A DNA stretch of 64,000 nucleotides, taken from Nephrocerus scutellatus. Taxonomy: Eukaryota > Arthropoda > Insecta > Diptera > Pipunculidae. A program made the position numbers and the translations under genes. The notes under the pieces are model-generated. The model saw nothing but the letters and a program-made list of their open reading frames with translations. It made no database searches and had not been told where the DNA came from. Positions 11,585-25,500 of this stretch are shown here, in pieces. The stretch is taken from positions 113,552,930 through 113,616,929 of the forward strand of contig OX352762.1 in assembly GCA_947095585.1 (NCBI GenBank), read 5' to 3'. Position 1 is the first letter of the stretch, and the number at the start of each line of letters is the position of its first letter.

Positions 11585-13235
11585 AGGACTTAGGTTAGGT
11601 TAGGTTTAGGTGGCTGTCAGTGAAACTGACACACTTAGACAAGTAATAGTCTATTGTGAAACCACACGGATCAGGAAAAATTCATTCCACCTACTCGATA
11701 AACCAATTAGAGCTTCTTATGAAGCGAAGGAGACTACCAATGTCAATGTTGATCAGACCATTAATATCGTTGTAGAAGAAAGCTCCAATATGGTTTTACG
11801 TTTTTTGGAGAGGGCTGGACAAGTACAGAGAAGATGTACGATGGTCTCCTCCTTCTCCTCAGCTTCTGCATGACTCATTCGAGAAGAGTCCAAGTTTTGC
11901 TGCTGAGACAGTGTCCAGTGATGACACCTACAATACTCGTAGCGTATATGTGTGATGTTTTTTGAGAGATCAAACACTTGGAGCGTTATGGATTCAGATT
12001 GAGCCAGACCTACTTTCTCGCTTTGCAAGTTGTACCGTTTGACCATCTAAAATTAGTTTTTACATTAGCATCCCGCTTTATCAAGAGTTTGCTTGTAGCG
12101 ACTGGATGCCTATGAAACCATTCTCAGGTAAGAAGGGTAGTTTAGTTCCTTGATTGGCAAGTTCGTCAGCTATACAGTTACGCGGAAGTGCCCCGGCACC
12201 TAACACAGGTGGATATTTAACTGCTCCGCCATCACCACGGGAGATGTGGAGACTGAATCCAGGGATTTCAGTGCTGCTTGGCTATCCGAGAATATACTGA
12301 TATCCTAAGCGGATATTACGTTTCTCTTCAGCCAAGACAAAAGGCTTCACTAATCGCCATAATTTCAGCCTGCAAAACACTACAGTGACTTGGAAGACGG
12401 AACGAGAGGCTAAGATTAATTTTTTGATAAAACACGTCCGCCGACTCCGTCATCAGTTTTTAACCCGTCTGTCTAAAAATTAATGTGTTTATCTTCCAGG
12501 TAAGCGTCTTCGTCCCAGAATGATCTGAAGGGGAAGTTGAACTGGAAGTTTTTGTTGAAAAGGAGTTGCAAAATGGAGCAGTCTTTGTTTTCTGGGATCA
12601 TGACTAAATTCAGGATAGAGGAGTGACCGATTTCATTTCTACTCCACTGGAAGATAGCATTAAGGCGAATAGCCGAACTAGCAGCTTCTTTCCTACTGTA
12701 AATGTCGAACAGAATGCCCAATGTGGCGAAGGGGGTTGTACGAAGTGCTCCGCTGATACATAGGCTAGCTGATCTTTGGACTTTGCTTAATTTGTCGAGG
12801 TTTATTTTCTAATGTAAGGCAGTCCACCATACAGTCACACTGTATAGAATAGTAGGTCTTTACTACCGCTGTATATAGCCAATGGGTAATATGTGGTTGA
12901 AGATCCCATCTGCTACCGATGGCTTTTTTGCATAAGAGAGTGCGATTTACGAATTCTTTTTTGTATGTTAATTTTCTAGCTTAGCTTTCTGTCCAAAATT
13001 ATACTGAAATACTTGGCTCTATCAGAGAATATTAAGCTTATACCTTTTATGTATGGAGGGTTAATAAGCGGAACTTTATATTTCCTGGTGTAAAGGACAA
13101 GCTCAATTGTATAGGGATTTACCCCTAAACCACAGCGATCTGCCCAGCAAGTTAGCTTGTTGATAGCATTTTGCAGAAGTTCCCCAGGACTTACTCTCTG
13201 TGCATTTATGGCGAGCCTTATGGAGAGCCTTATGG
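11585..13235 (-). pseudogene. R1-type LINE, 3' half: RT palm, RNase H, Cys-His end
   Basis: Reading the minus strand from 13235: an RT stretch, LTCWADRCGLGVNPYTIELV and LYTRKYKVPLINPPYIKG; an RNase H region with LSFRLPSHCSVLQAEIMAI; and a C-terminal block EETIVHLLCTCPALSKKR typical of the Cys-His motif after RNase H in Jockey/R1-group elements. The 3' end at 11585-11610 carries AGGTTAGGTTAGG on the plus strand, a common 3' terminus of dipteran LINEs. Many stops; the 5' end is lost at 13235, where an RTE-A endonuclease piece begins. Confidence 0.85.
11588..11608. repeat. Short TTAGG run at LINE 3' terminus
   Basis: Three TTAGG units followed by TTTAGG. The pentamer equals the insect telomere repeat, but its position exactly at the 3' end of a LINE makes a LINE tail the better explanation. 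Confidence 0.7.
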
Positions 13236-13505
13236 CTTTATGGTCTCTTTATTGCGGAAGGCAGCTGTGTTGAATTGAATCTGATTCGCGGATGTAGTCT
13301 TTCATTTGGTTGCGAGTGGCACCATCAGGTGATAACCAGGTAGCCTTTTTGATATTTTACGCACAAACCTTGTACTTGCAACCTCCAAATTATTGTTTTC
13401 TACCATCTCTATGACTCGTTGTCCATCGTCATTAGTGTTATCGTGTAAACTATGGGTGCCAATAAACTGCCTAAATACTGGCTCAATACCTGACCCACAC
13501 GCGCA
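13236..13505 (-). pseudogene. RTE-A LINE endonuclease C-terminal fragment
   Basis: The minus strand reads HSLHDNTNDDGQRVIEMVEN, a block matching ASTRFGRK, a broken LSPDG stretch and TSANQIQFNTAAF. All are collinear with 47440-47790, with an internal deletion that removes the IDHVFIDRRHN segment. No functional frame. Confidence 0.75.
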
Positions 13506-16083
13506 TAACAGTTCATTAACAGCTTAAAAGCTGATAACGGTGGTTAAATTATTTTGCTGACTAGAATGTCTTGGATGACAGCTGTAATATATGTCATTCT
13601 GATTTTTGTAAGACACCCGCTCCCCGTCCTGCATTGCTGTTACGTCAGCATTGTATTTGGGGTGGGTAGCGGCTAGCTGTTATACAACTCTTGATCTATA
13701 CAGAGAGCGGACGTCGAATGAGAAAATTCTTTAATCGTTAAGCCGTTTTCGTTTCTGTGTTCGTCGTCGTTGAGATCAAGATATTGCCCACGCGCCAACC
13801 TTTATTTTAATTGTACTATCCTGATTATTCACCTTTGAGCCACGGCGCCCATTTGCCATTTTAATTCATTTAATTTATTACTTCCTTTAAAGCAGTTTGA
13901 AGTTACACAAAATTTGTTCTATATTATTTACCAAGACGTGAGTGCCAAATTATCTTCGAATATTCATACAAACTCTCAACTCTGATAGCACATCTATTAA
14001 ACTCCCAGAAAATGAAGGGCAATTCACAATTTTCAAAATAACTCAACTGCTGTCGTCTAATAAACTTTACGCGAAATTAGCCAAATGAAAAATTACATCG
14101 GCAAGTAATGAGTCCCACAAGCAGTCAGAAATATTGCATGTAACGCACACACCAACAGCCATGACAAAGTGAATCCTATTTGTATCTGAGTGAAATTTTT
14201 TATCATTTTAACATCCTGGCGAGAAGTCGTGAGATAGCTAGGGTGCGCACGTATGTTCTACACTTTATAGACCCAATTGTACGTTTCAGCTTTTAATCGT
14301 AGTGATCCGTGGGAAATTTAATTTACGAGTGAATGATTACATCAATTCTTAGTAATGTCCTTGCCACTTGTTCATTTACAGCGTTCGCTATGCATTGGAC
14401 GGGTTGGTCGCCGTCTTCGTTTCTTTTGCAATGCATCATGATAGTCGCCCATTTAAAATGCGGAAAACATCTTGCAACACCCGTAATGTTTTTAAATTGA
14501 ATTTATCTGAGAAGGTCGCGCTCCCATTGCTAAATATCATAATAAATTATTTATACTTAGTAAGTCGTCCTCTGTGGAAAAGTTATCCTTGATTCTTGTA
14601 TTTTTACTGTCCTTAAGTCTTTGAGCGACACAATTTTGATATTAGATTTTCAGTAATTTGACGGTTATTCTACATTTTAGGAGTTTGTATAACATTTTGT
14701 ATAATGTACTTGTACACAAAACGAAGTAAAATTAATCTGGTCATATTTGTAAAGTATTTTCTTGATTATTTCGTTTTTCTACATTTCAGGTTAGTTTGGT
14801 TGGTTGGGGGCGGGTAACTTGAGCAAATAAAATAAGTACATGGTACACTCAATCACAAGAATATCAGCAACTTAAGAATTATTTATTGGCCTGGTGTGCC
14901 GTGCTTTGCAGATCGTGATCGCACTTTTTATTATTTTCAGCATATACGAACGGGGGGAGTTTATTTTATAATAGTTTGCCAAGTGCATTACACTAACAGC
15001 CCGCAGTAAGTCTTTGTGCAGTCAGTCAATATGCTCCACCCTCGGAATACAAATATGAATCTTAAGCAGAAACGAATACTCGTCGTATAGGAAGCACACA
15101 CAAGTGCTTATTATTTATTCCTTCCGATCCGCATCATGGGTGTGTAGTATCCGGAAGTGAGGCGATATGAAAGCAGTGCGCCGTCCGGCCAACCGATTGC
15201 ATGCCGCACAGAACCTGATCAAATATGAATTTTAATGTGAAATCACACACAAAGCGGAACGAAGGAAGTATATATAATAGTGTGCCAGCGAGCGCATCGC
15301 TAACTGTAAGACCCACTTTACTTTAGTCAAATGAAATTCCGAAGAACTGCCACTAGGGAGGGACTTTTCACTTGCCTCGAAGGACTCTATGCATTAGTTG
15401 TATCCGGTCGCCGTCGCCGCATAGATGTGGACATGCAAACAAATGCAAGTACTCCAGCAGCACATTTCGGATCATACTGGATGTTGGTGGCTTTTTGCTT
15501 TGAGTGGCTTTTCGTGCTTCGCTGAGTGCAAGAGTGGAAGCTCGGAAGAAAAAAAATTCAACACTCGATTCAATTTGTGCAAGTAGGTATAAGGGATGTA
15601 GGTTGGAAGAGAAGGAAATGGGTCAGTACTTTGGTACTAGATCTTCTCCATTGGGAAAATCTTTGTGATGAAAGTTTTATGTATGTCATATATTATAATA
15701 TAATAAAATTATAATTATATAGTTCTCTTCATTTAGCGATACAAATACCACTTCTAAGTTTATTATTAAAAACAAATTTACTAAATACGAATCATACGTA
15801 TCTTTGCATGAAAAATGTACAAGGCTGTTATTAGATAGCGAATATTTTTTCATACAAATTTCCTTTTTAATTTTTTTATAAAATTTGTTATCATAAGTGA
15901 GTTGCAGGTGGCGAATTTTAGCGCCAGGATAGAAGACATAAAGGTGCAACACATAGGTGGGAAGTATAAATTCAGATTCTCTTTCTTTGTCTGTGCATTA
16001 TCTATAATTCGTTTATTTTTTTAGTTTTACTGTCAATCTATTCGTTCAGCTGCTTATCAATAAATTCTTTTGCCGGCTATATG
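13506..16083. other. No recognised feature
   Basis: AT-rich DNA. A TATATATAATA stretch at about 15270 precedes a 64-codon open frame (15331-15525), but neither resembles a known gene. Confidence 0.35.
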
Positions 16084-16085
16084 TA

Positions 16086-16515
16086 TAGGGTGGTTTGTTT
16101 TTATATCATAGCATATATCAATACTTTTTTCGGATGAATTGCTTGAAATTTATACAGCACGTCAGTCTGATATTCCGCGGCATGAAACAATCATGTTTTC
16201 GCTTTGAAGGGAGTTCCAAAAAAGTGAAAACTTATTTTACAAGTCAGTGTTGTGTAGCCGAAACCATGCTAGTTTTGAAAAGAAATATAAGAAATCGTAA
16301 AAGAGCACCAAGCGGAACGGCTTTCGCGAATATGATGAAGAAAGTTCGTGGAAAAGGCTTGCTATTTGATAACAAAAGTCGGTTAGTGCGCACACCCGAG
16401 AATATTCCGGCTGTGGCTCAAAGTTTGGGACATCGACCTAAACTAGGCGACAATCGCAGCAAATGGCCATTAGTGACACCAGTCTGAGGAGAATACTGTA
16501 CAATGACCCACCCTA
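16086..16515 (+). mobile_element. Short mariner-type element with N-terminal transposase remnant
   Basis: The 430-bp element begins TAGGGTGG and ends CCACCCTA, with TA immediately outside each end (16084-16085 and 16516-16517), the target duplication of Tc1/mariner elements. The ends share about ten bases. The plus-strand frame 16095-16487 includes SRLVRTPENIPAVAQSLG, close to the TPENIAAVAQSV-type helix that follows the N-terminal DNA-binding region of mariner-like transposases. No catalytic domain is present, so this is an internally deleted, non-autonomous copy that kept part of the DNA-binding region. Confidence 0.8.
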
Positions 16516-16517
16516 TA

Positions 16518-18217
16518 TACGGGTAGGGTGCGGGGCTTTACCACGGAAGAAAATAAAAGGGCCGCGGGTACTTAGAATATGCTCATGATTGGGCAATGTC
16601 TTCGTACTTTAGCGGCATAGAATGGGCTACTGGTACTTAGAGAGAGATTTCATTGGGTGGACTCTTCGTATTAGTGGCTTATTCATACACCGTTTTACCG
16701 CTGGAGTGCCTGGAATATATATTCTAGGTGGCCTACTAGGACTGCTTGGTGGTGCTTGCTTTATGGTCCTAGTAGCAAGTGTTATGTTTTGAGGTTCCGG
16801 ACGAATGTGCTGCCAGGGTCTGCTTTGCAATCGCCCAGGCACTCATATCTGAACAATCCGAGATCATTGATACTAAATCTCACCATGATAGCCTTTGGTA
16901 CCACGGGAGTTGTCTTGCCCAACGGACTGGTTTGACCGTAAGTTTAACTGGGTCTGTGGACAGCTATGGATGTGGACCCAGTTTGTTCTGGAGATGTAAA
17001 GTGTGGGCTGTATTGTATTGGTAGCATCCGAGGTGTCCCTGGTGTTAACAATCATGGTAAATCTTAGTATTAGAAGCCCTATCTGAGTCGCAAAGTACGA
17101 ATACGTTCCCCAAAATGAGCCTACTCTAACTACCCGCGGTCCTCAACCATGTATAGCTTAAGATACAGTTGAACCCCACACGGGGTGGGCGATCGTTACA
17201 AAGCTATGCTGATCAACTTGCGCGCCAAATAATCAGCCGTTTAGATATAAATTGGCCTGCGCGGAGCTGCGATTTTATGCCGATGGACTTTTTTATGGGG
17301 TTTCGTTAAGAAGAGATGTTATACAGATAATCCAGACATAATTTCAGCTATATGACATAATATTGCGACAGGCGCCAAACTCATAGAAAAAGTTCTTGAA
17401 AACTGGACTCCCTGGCTTACTCTAAGTCCAGCAGAGGGCCGCACAAACGAAATGGTTTATCGTTCTTCAGTCAGAGACTCCAACCTTTACAACAAAAAAA
17501 AATTACAAAAAATATTAATGTGAACCTTATCGCGTTTTTAAAAACAAACTTTTATATGGGCCACCCTTTACGTTTCTACGTTTAACATTCCGTTTATCCA
17601 CTGCAGAGGCGGTGCATTCAATATTCCATCTAATAATCCAGTTGTTTATATCTATATACCTATTAATCAACTATTCATCCTAGCTTTTTTCTATGCATAC
17701 TCACCTGAATTAGTTGCCATTTTTCGCTGAATTTAAAAAAAACTTTCTACCATTTATATTATGTACGGCGTCTACATCATAACTGGTGGGATTTACCTCT
17801 TACCACACCACAGACGCTGTCATAATTACAGGGCAACAAAGGGCATTTACAGCGATTAATGGCAAGAATGTTCTTCGTAAATCATCAATTAATTAAATCG
17901 AAATGCACAATTATTTTGGTAGCGACAATCTAAAGTAGCAACGGAACTGCACATTGCACATCAATTTAATGTTCAATAAACTTTGGGAATGAATGAAGTT
18001 GTCACTATTCGGTAAAAAAAAAACAGAGATATGTATGTTTTTCAACGTGCACTGTGCAACTTACGAGCGCACGTTCAATCACACGCTTCATTTTCTACGG
18101 ACTCATATGGGAAATCATTGCTGTATCAGCTCACCTCGGCAATCTCTAGCTCTTAGCGCATATCAGCTCCATATCCATTAACTCTATTTTCCTCTCTGTT
18201 CTGGGACATATAAGTAT
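16518..18217. other. Unclassified; possibly old repetitive coding DNA near 16540-17130
   Basis: The part from 16540 to about 17130 is richer in GC than its surroundings. Its minus strand has proline- and serine-rich short frames reminiscent of a retroelement gag, but no motif I can name. The remainder, to 18217, is AT-rich with nothing recognised. Confidence 0.3.
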
Positions 18218-19560
18218 CTACATATCAAACTTTCCATCGTTCATTCGCCTGATTGTTCGCTGGAGCGTTCGAGTCATTAATTTTAATGAACAGGAAATTG
18301 AAGGTGCACCTTGTTGATGAGGGAAACGAAGGGGCGGAGTTTGATCAACTTGTTGGGTACTGTATTGATTCCAGCCATTTCTGTTGTGTGTTTGGTTAAA
18401 GGTTCGATACGTTGGAAATAATTTCACCTGATTTGTAACACTTTGTTAGTCACACATGGGTCCAGTGTACTCATTCGGCTTTATTTCCTTAAATTTTGAT
18501 AGATATCGTAATGATCATTTATGATATCCTAGTAGAGTTTATATACAATCAATTGCCAAACCTTTAACCCGATAAGAACAGTAGCTTTCCAGTTAATGCC
18601 ATTCTCCATTACCGATGGTGACTGGGTAATGTTACTAGTGTGTCAGTTTGACCCCTATTTTTTGTTCTGCAGCCCAGGAAGTTAAGGGTTAAATCGTTAA
18701 AATGGAGCTCCGCTACTGCGTTCGTTATGTGGTCCTGGATCGCGGACATCTGCGCCGGCTGCAGTTTGGCATCAGGAAAGCACTGGTCGGTAATAGACCA
18801 GAAAGCTGATGGCTTTCGTAACATCACTTTATCTGGACATTGTCTTCGATCCTCTTGATACCACTTCTTCGCCCGGACCAGTTTTTTCTGTGGCGGTGGA
18901 TGTTACTAATAAGAGGGGGCAGGCTTCCCTATCTCGTTTTGGCGGGCTTTTCGAACTAGAGTTATTTGACCGGCTCCGTTTTATGGCCGCTGTGACAGAC
19001 AGGATAGTATCTCGTCATAATGACCCAATTTTGTTTTAGGAAGCTCAGTTTTATCCTGGAAGCTCCAGTTGTGTGTTGTATTTTGCTCTTCTGGTCCCCA
19101 AGGCCTAAACTTAGGTCAGAAGTGGTTGATGTGGACAAGTTGCCTAAGCATTTTGGCACGTTGGAGCCTTGTAAAGGGACGTAGTCCAAGGTGATCTTTG
19201 ACGAGTCCGTACTGTCGTTATTTATGAGTTCACTCACAGAAGTAGAACCTATGCAGTCATTGATGCGTTTGGAGGAGCACCGCCTTCAATTTTTAAATGT
19301 TTCAAACTATCCATAGGATTCTGTAATTGAGGAAGAGAAGGTCCACCATCACAGAGCCTCTTGTTGTGGGAAGTTCACTTAAAACCGGATGGTTCCAGGT
19401 ATCCGGGGTTCCATGCTTTCGACCAAAATGTTCGAATGGCCAATCATCTCTCGGCGCATTTGTCTCACCACGGATTGAGGATTGTTCTATTGAGGTTCTG
19501 TTCCCTAGATCCGTTGACTTCTGTTAGATTGGGTCAACTTGTATAGGACGGGCATAAAAC
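18218..19560 (-). pseudogene. LINE ORF1 (gag-like) relic, R1-type
   Basis: The minus strand strings together blocks typical of insect LINE ORF1 proteins: STGASRIKLSFLK (elsewhere a GA-RRKLRFL-type motif), then FPDAKLQPAQMSAIQDHITN followed by AVAELHFNDLTLNFLGCRTK. These fit the core of the DUF4780-like nucleic-acid-binding domain. After it comes TFNQTHNRNGWNQYSTQQ and a long C-terminal stretch. Stops and frameshifts occur throughout. No ORF2 lies next to it. The DUF4780 assignment is from memory of the domain's pattern. Confidence 0.65.
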
Positions 19561-22500
19561 CCGTTCAACGGTATTCCAGCGAGAGATGCTTTGTTCTGGG
19601 CATCATCATTGTTTGACTTGGGAAAGTCCGAGAGATTTCAGAGAGATTTCGAATCCTTGTCGTGTAGGATAGAGACTTAGTAGCAGAAAACTCCTACCAC
19701 TACGCTTACAAACTTTGGCATTTCCCTGCAATGTATGATAGTAGCAAATAAGACGAAAACGTTCCACTTGCCATATGAATTCTGTGTGCTACGCATCACC
19801 TGATCGCCGTATCAATCGCCATACACAACATGGCTGCTACGCATCGCCCAGACTAGCTCGATTCACGCATCGTTCGATCTACGCATACCGACATTTTCAT
19901 ATTGCTACGAACTACGCATCTCTCGACATACAGATCGCTTGCTTTATGCTCCGCTAGACATACGTACGGCAAACGACAACAAAATCCTTGTTTATTGTTT
20001 TTCATTAATGTGTACTTTCATTCCAAAACCATCAAAATGTGTACTTGTATTTTCAAAGTGATATCATGAAAATAATAAATGGTAGACGGTATGGTTTGTG
20101 GACTTGTGGTACAGGAAATTTCAAATGTGAGTGCGGATTGCTATTTTCTATATCTTTAAATTTTTATTTAAAAGTTTGTAGAACACTAAAAGGAAAGTTT
20201 GAGAATCACTGCCTTTATTGTTTGTCTCTGTTAAAAGTGGGTGAATCACTGAATTTGTATACTGATGATATTTCGTCACTGATTTAGAATCACAATGGTA
20301 CGTTGTGCTTGAGTGAGTATGCTTTGGCCGCTTTTGTATATAAGAAATGGCAATGTTTTGGATATACATAGAGAAAAAGAAAAAGTATTTTTTTGTATAA
20401 CGAACCTTTAAACATCATTTAATCACTTAATAATCATTCTATTAATGCACCGTAACTATACTACCTATAATCATCTAACAATGGTTTTATAATCCAAAAG
20501 TTTTTATCCAAAACTTAGCCTTAAAAATGAAAATATCCAAACATCAAAGACTTCGGTGCTCAACAAAAATTGAGGAAAAGTCTTACCGAGAATTATTTGT
20601 CGCAAATTAAAGGAATAATGACTCTAGGCACTATAATAACCAGATCTACAAGCACTACCAAGATGTGCGTTTCGAAATAGGATAATTTCGCCTCAATAGG
20701 CCGCAGAGTCCAACCGACACTAATATTGTTTTATTGGGGCAGGATAATCGCCGATCGTTCCTCTCCTCTCCAGAAAGTCAGAAATTTCAACATTTAGTGA
20801 GAGCAGGGAGCAGAGTTCTTAGTAACGGAGCTGCAAGTTTTTAGGCTGCTGCGGTACTCTGTCGTTATTAAGCGAGTCCATATCTATCATGATATTCAAA
20901 ATCGGGACCAGTAATCGTATTTGCCTTTGAACCGAGTTGGCAAAATATGTTATAGTTATTTACGCAAGGCTTTGTTGTTGTTGAGTACAGATTGTTAAAA
21001 ATACAGATTTAAATAACAATAGCTTATCAACTAAATAAATTCACAATAAACATATAAATACCATACAATACATTAGAACTCACTCGTATTTAGTTCAACC
21101 ACATCCGGATACGGTTTCGTTTCGATACTTATATTTCATCTGATTCCGGTCAATTTCTCATAAATTCAAGAATCAGCAATATAAGTCGTCTATATTCGGA
21201 AATATTTCGACTTCAAGTATTAATGTATTTATGCAAATTTCTGTAGTATGCATTATCGTAAAAAATTCTTTGTTGAAAAAAAAACTGTATCAACCGGATA
21301 AGAATGAAGCACAATAACACTCCTCCACTCCTTGTTATGGGCATATCAATATTTTCTATTCTCAATTGGAATCAAAGTACTTCAATATTCAAATTTGTTC
21401 CCAGAAATCCTTATGAGTACGTATTTAAGATGAAGAAAATTTCCTTTTCCAATGTGATACTCTGCTAGAGGTTTCACGTGCATTTTGTTTCGCTTTTCTT
21501 ATTAATATAGCATCGAAACCGAATCTGACTTCGGTTTCCGTAACATGAACGTATAATATAATTTTTAAGGATTTTTATTTTAGTAATAATTTATATGCCT
21601 CAATGAAAAAAGTCATCTACTGAGTGCAGGACCGTATTTATGTTTTCACCGCCTGTAGACTGGAATCAAATTGCCGACCTTATCTGGGCGACGATAAATT
21701 GCTTTAATATAATACGATATCCACCTTGCTTCTAATTTTTAGAATAGGAGTCTTTCGTCAAGAAAATCACTGTTCTGCACCACAAATCTTTTCCGAGAAG
21801 AATTTTCTTAGCTTATGTAAGGTAGGCCTTCTGCACACTGGAACTTTTAATTTTTATTTCATTAATTATGATCCTTGATTGTTTATAGGAAAAAGAAACT
21901 GATATATTCTTAAATGTATGACTTGCTGAGTATATATATACACTGCATCTTAGTCGATAAGAAGGAAAATAAAAAAATATACCTCGAAGTTATGCGATTG
22001 GTTAATTCGTTCAATTGTCACCTTTTTTACAGTGGATGGTAATGTGACAATGACAAAATATCACTGCTGCGCACATAATTATCTTATTCTCATGAAATTA
22101 GTTTCTCTCGAGTTGCCTTCATTTATATTCCTTACGAGAAGGTCCTTTTACGTATCAGACGAAAGACAATAATTGTGCAATCTTGTGAGTTGGTAGCACT
22201 AGATGCAAAGCAATATATATACATAAAGAGTTGCTATATATGTATATGCAGTGATTGAGTATAGATGTATTTTTAAAATCGAAAAAGTTTTGTTCTGTTT
22301 CCGTTGGGTGTAAAATAAATTGGAAATAATTGGAAAGTCATAAAAAGTTCAAGCCCTGAAAATTGAACCGAAAAATCATATTAAAAATAACAAAATCCGA
22401 TAAGATGATGTATGGAAAATATCAGAACCGTACCACTAATGGTATGATTAAGATGGCATAAGGTGTGTGTTACCAACCACAGAGCTATGGTGAGATTTTA

Positions 22501-25500
22501 CAACACACAGAAACTCATTTGGACTTGAAGCAAAAAATTGCCATCGTCCTCGAAAAAACAGTGGCGCTCGATGAGTGAAATATTTTATGAATTACCGCAC
22601 AGTCCACATACATCATTTTCACGTTATTATAAATTAAGGCAGGCCTTCAGTTGCCCTAGTTTCCTATTGAAAATTAAGCAACATCCGATAAATACGAGTG
22701 GTACTCTCAAGGACCACGGATAGTGCATGAATTGGAGGTTGCTCCGCAGAACTTGGACAAGCTACGAGATACCGCAGGGAATCTTCAAGAGCTCCAGTTG
22801 AGTCCAGATTTTTCGCTCAACCATAGTGCAATGTTTGGCGTCAGGAAGCACACTGATTTTGTGGAGTTTAGCATTTGAATTTTGATAAACCTATCGGCTC
22901 GATAGTTGTAAGTGCTTTTTCGTTCGCTAGACACTGCAAACGAATCCGGTACAATTAACAGTCGAGTTAATGGCCTTCAAGAAAGACGTCAGCGAGTTCC
23001 AAGGTTCCAAGAATTTTGAAGTTTCACGTATCTACGTCATTTTTTGTAATATTTTCTTGGTCCAGGTTTTTTTGTAGTTTTCCCTCACCATGCATTCCAT
23101 TGATTGAAGCTTTTGGACTGGCGTCATTTTAGTTTTGTGAACCCTTTTCCGTATTGCTTTTTTCAATGAATCAGGAAGAATTCTGAGAAAATAAACTGAA
23201 ACCGGCTACAAATGTGTGAGGAATGTGATATATTGTAAATCGCATTTCTTCGATTTTTTCATTTTAATAAAGGGCTTAGCTAACCTTATTGCCATGGCGC
23301 AAGTCATTTAGGGAGTTTTCCCCTGACAATAAGTTTAAATATAAAAAAATAACAGTAGTTAGTTAGTTGGGTAGGTAGAGTGGTGGACCCCGCTGTACTT
23401 GCGAGGTTCTCTATTACCGCTAGTGGGCGCCATTTTGATGCCACAAATCTCGTGGGACCTAGCATGGATAGCAGGGGTATCATTATATAAGTACCTTGCT
23501 TGAAATTCGAGATATTTTTTCCTTCTCGGGGGGATTGTCTGTGACTGTGACTGCAGTTAAGTGATGTCCCCAAGGAGAAGTACTCTCTCCCCTTCTATGA
23601 TCACTAGTCATTGACAATCCTCAAGTCGATCTACACAGATCAGTCTATATCGCCATTGGTTATGAGGAGAAGTTGGCGATTTTAATTAATTTAGGAATCC
23701 TGTATGCGGTAAATTTCCAACTCGGATTTTGAATTCACTGAACCAAATTTTGCATTACTTATTCACATAAATCGGAAGATATGCCGGAAGTTTCGCTTTC
23801 GATGTTGGTCCAGAGGTCATCTAAAAAGTCTGACTTATTGGTATATTATTGGTATAGGAAAGGCCATAGACACGATATAGCCTCAGAGATACAGTGGCAT
23901 CGAATCACATAAACGAAGCGGACAATTGACTGATCCACTTCTGGAGAAAACACCGAGCTTCAATAAATCCAGCTAGCCAACTTTGTTGGATCACCACTAT
24001 CACTATCTTGTTGACCACCACCAAGTCAACTTCTTCCAATAAATAAAAAAAAGTCCAGTACCGATCTTCATTGAATATGACTAAATTGCCAGCATCATTG
24101 AAGAAGAAGTACGGACCAAGCCAGCATGAAAGCTAATTTGTCATCTTATCAGAAGCCGTTCTGAGTTAGTATTCGACTCCTTAGTACTATACTTGACCTA
24201 CTTGACATATACGATGGAGCCAATTAACAAAGTGCAAAGTAAGATCATGAAAGGACCCTTTTATAATAAAACAAAAACCAAAACGGCTCTCATTGTTTTG
24301 TAAATTTGCAAATCCAATCTCTTTCCTTTCCTACCAAATAATTTAAATTTAAAATTTCGCCATCAAACGTCTAACTACGCGTAACTAACTAAATTATTCA
24401 AACTTTAAAAAGTCATAAAAATTTATATGAACGCGTAAAAGGTCGCTACACAAAGTAACGGGGTTTAGTGTAGAAACTTGAGATTAAAGCAATTTAGTCA
24501 AAGTATATAATGCACCTGGCACACATGCGTGGCAAAGGTAATGTGCATTTCAAGAGCGCGTATTTCCCATTCAAATTTGAAGCGAAAGCTTTTCAAATTT
24601 TTTTTGATAAATTTTTTTTTTCGACAAAATAAATTTCAAGTGAAAAGGACAACCTCCACCACACCACACAAAAGAGAGGAAAAAGATGTTACCTCGAACT
24701 TTTACCGTCGTTCATCCGTTTTTTTTTTATGTTGGTGCACTTTCGACCAGCGATAAAAGACCTTCACCTCCGTAGGGAAATTAACTGGAAGCGTGCGCAT
24801 ATTCGCCTGTGAGTCTGTGTGCCGCATTCGTTTACTTATGAGTATGTTGCATGGAAAATTCGCATCTTTTGAAATGCATGTGAACATAACTTTCATGTTA
24901 ACAAGCATATCCTTTCGCATACACAGACAATCTTTTATAGAAAACAGGAGAAGGATGGAAACGAGTAGCTAAAAAAATTGCTGAAAGAGAAAATTCACAG
25001 GATACTCATGGCAGAGCATGTAACGTTGGCACGTTCCTTGTGTGCGCACTTTCAGCGCTTAGCGGATGTGTATAGTTAGGTGTTTGGGTGTATATATGTC
25101 AAAGATAATATAAACATAATGAATTCGCCCCAAACCGATGCACTTCGCCAATCTCCAATCGACGCGATGCGATGCGACGCGACGTAGATTTTATCTGAGT
25201 TGAGTTTAAAATTCCGCTTCGCAACCACATTAACCCATCCAGCCCACTCGACAGGCTTCGATTTTGGTTAGTTTAATGCAAAGATAAAGATATTGGTGAT
25301 GATAAGGAGGTGAAGGATAGGCAAAAGGATCGCAGTCATCATGTCTAGCAACCGCTTAACATCAAATTGCACTACGAAACGCTTTTGATATTCCACCAGT
25401 ACTCTCTTGTAATATCGCCAATATCGTTGTTGCCCTTGGAGTCATTTTCTAGAAACGCACAAAAAATGCAATGTGCTCCAACTCATTGTTTATGTAAACG

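Noticed and set aside
11588..11608. TTAGG repeats as a telomeric tract
   Set aside because: Only three to four units, placed exactly at the 3' end of a LINE; explained by the LINE terminus.
15270..15525. TATATATAATA followed by a 64-codon open frame, a possible promoter and gene
   Set aside because: TATA-like strings are common in AT-rich DNA, the frame resembles no protein family, and no splice or downstream coding support was seen.
16540..17130. Minus-strand proline- and serine-rich frames as a retroelement gag
   Set aside because: No nucleocapsid knuckle, protease or neighbouring pol could be identified.
20640..20760. YNNQIYKHYQDV-like plus-strand stretch as a LINE C-terminal block
   Set aside because: Only one short block matches, and the GHLAR-type motif that should follow is absent.
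25160..25187. GATGCGATGCGACGCGACG stretch as a regulatory element
   Set aside because: Very short simple repeat; a similar GATGCGATGCGATG occurs at 43630. No other support.
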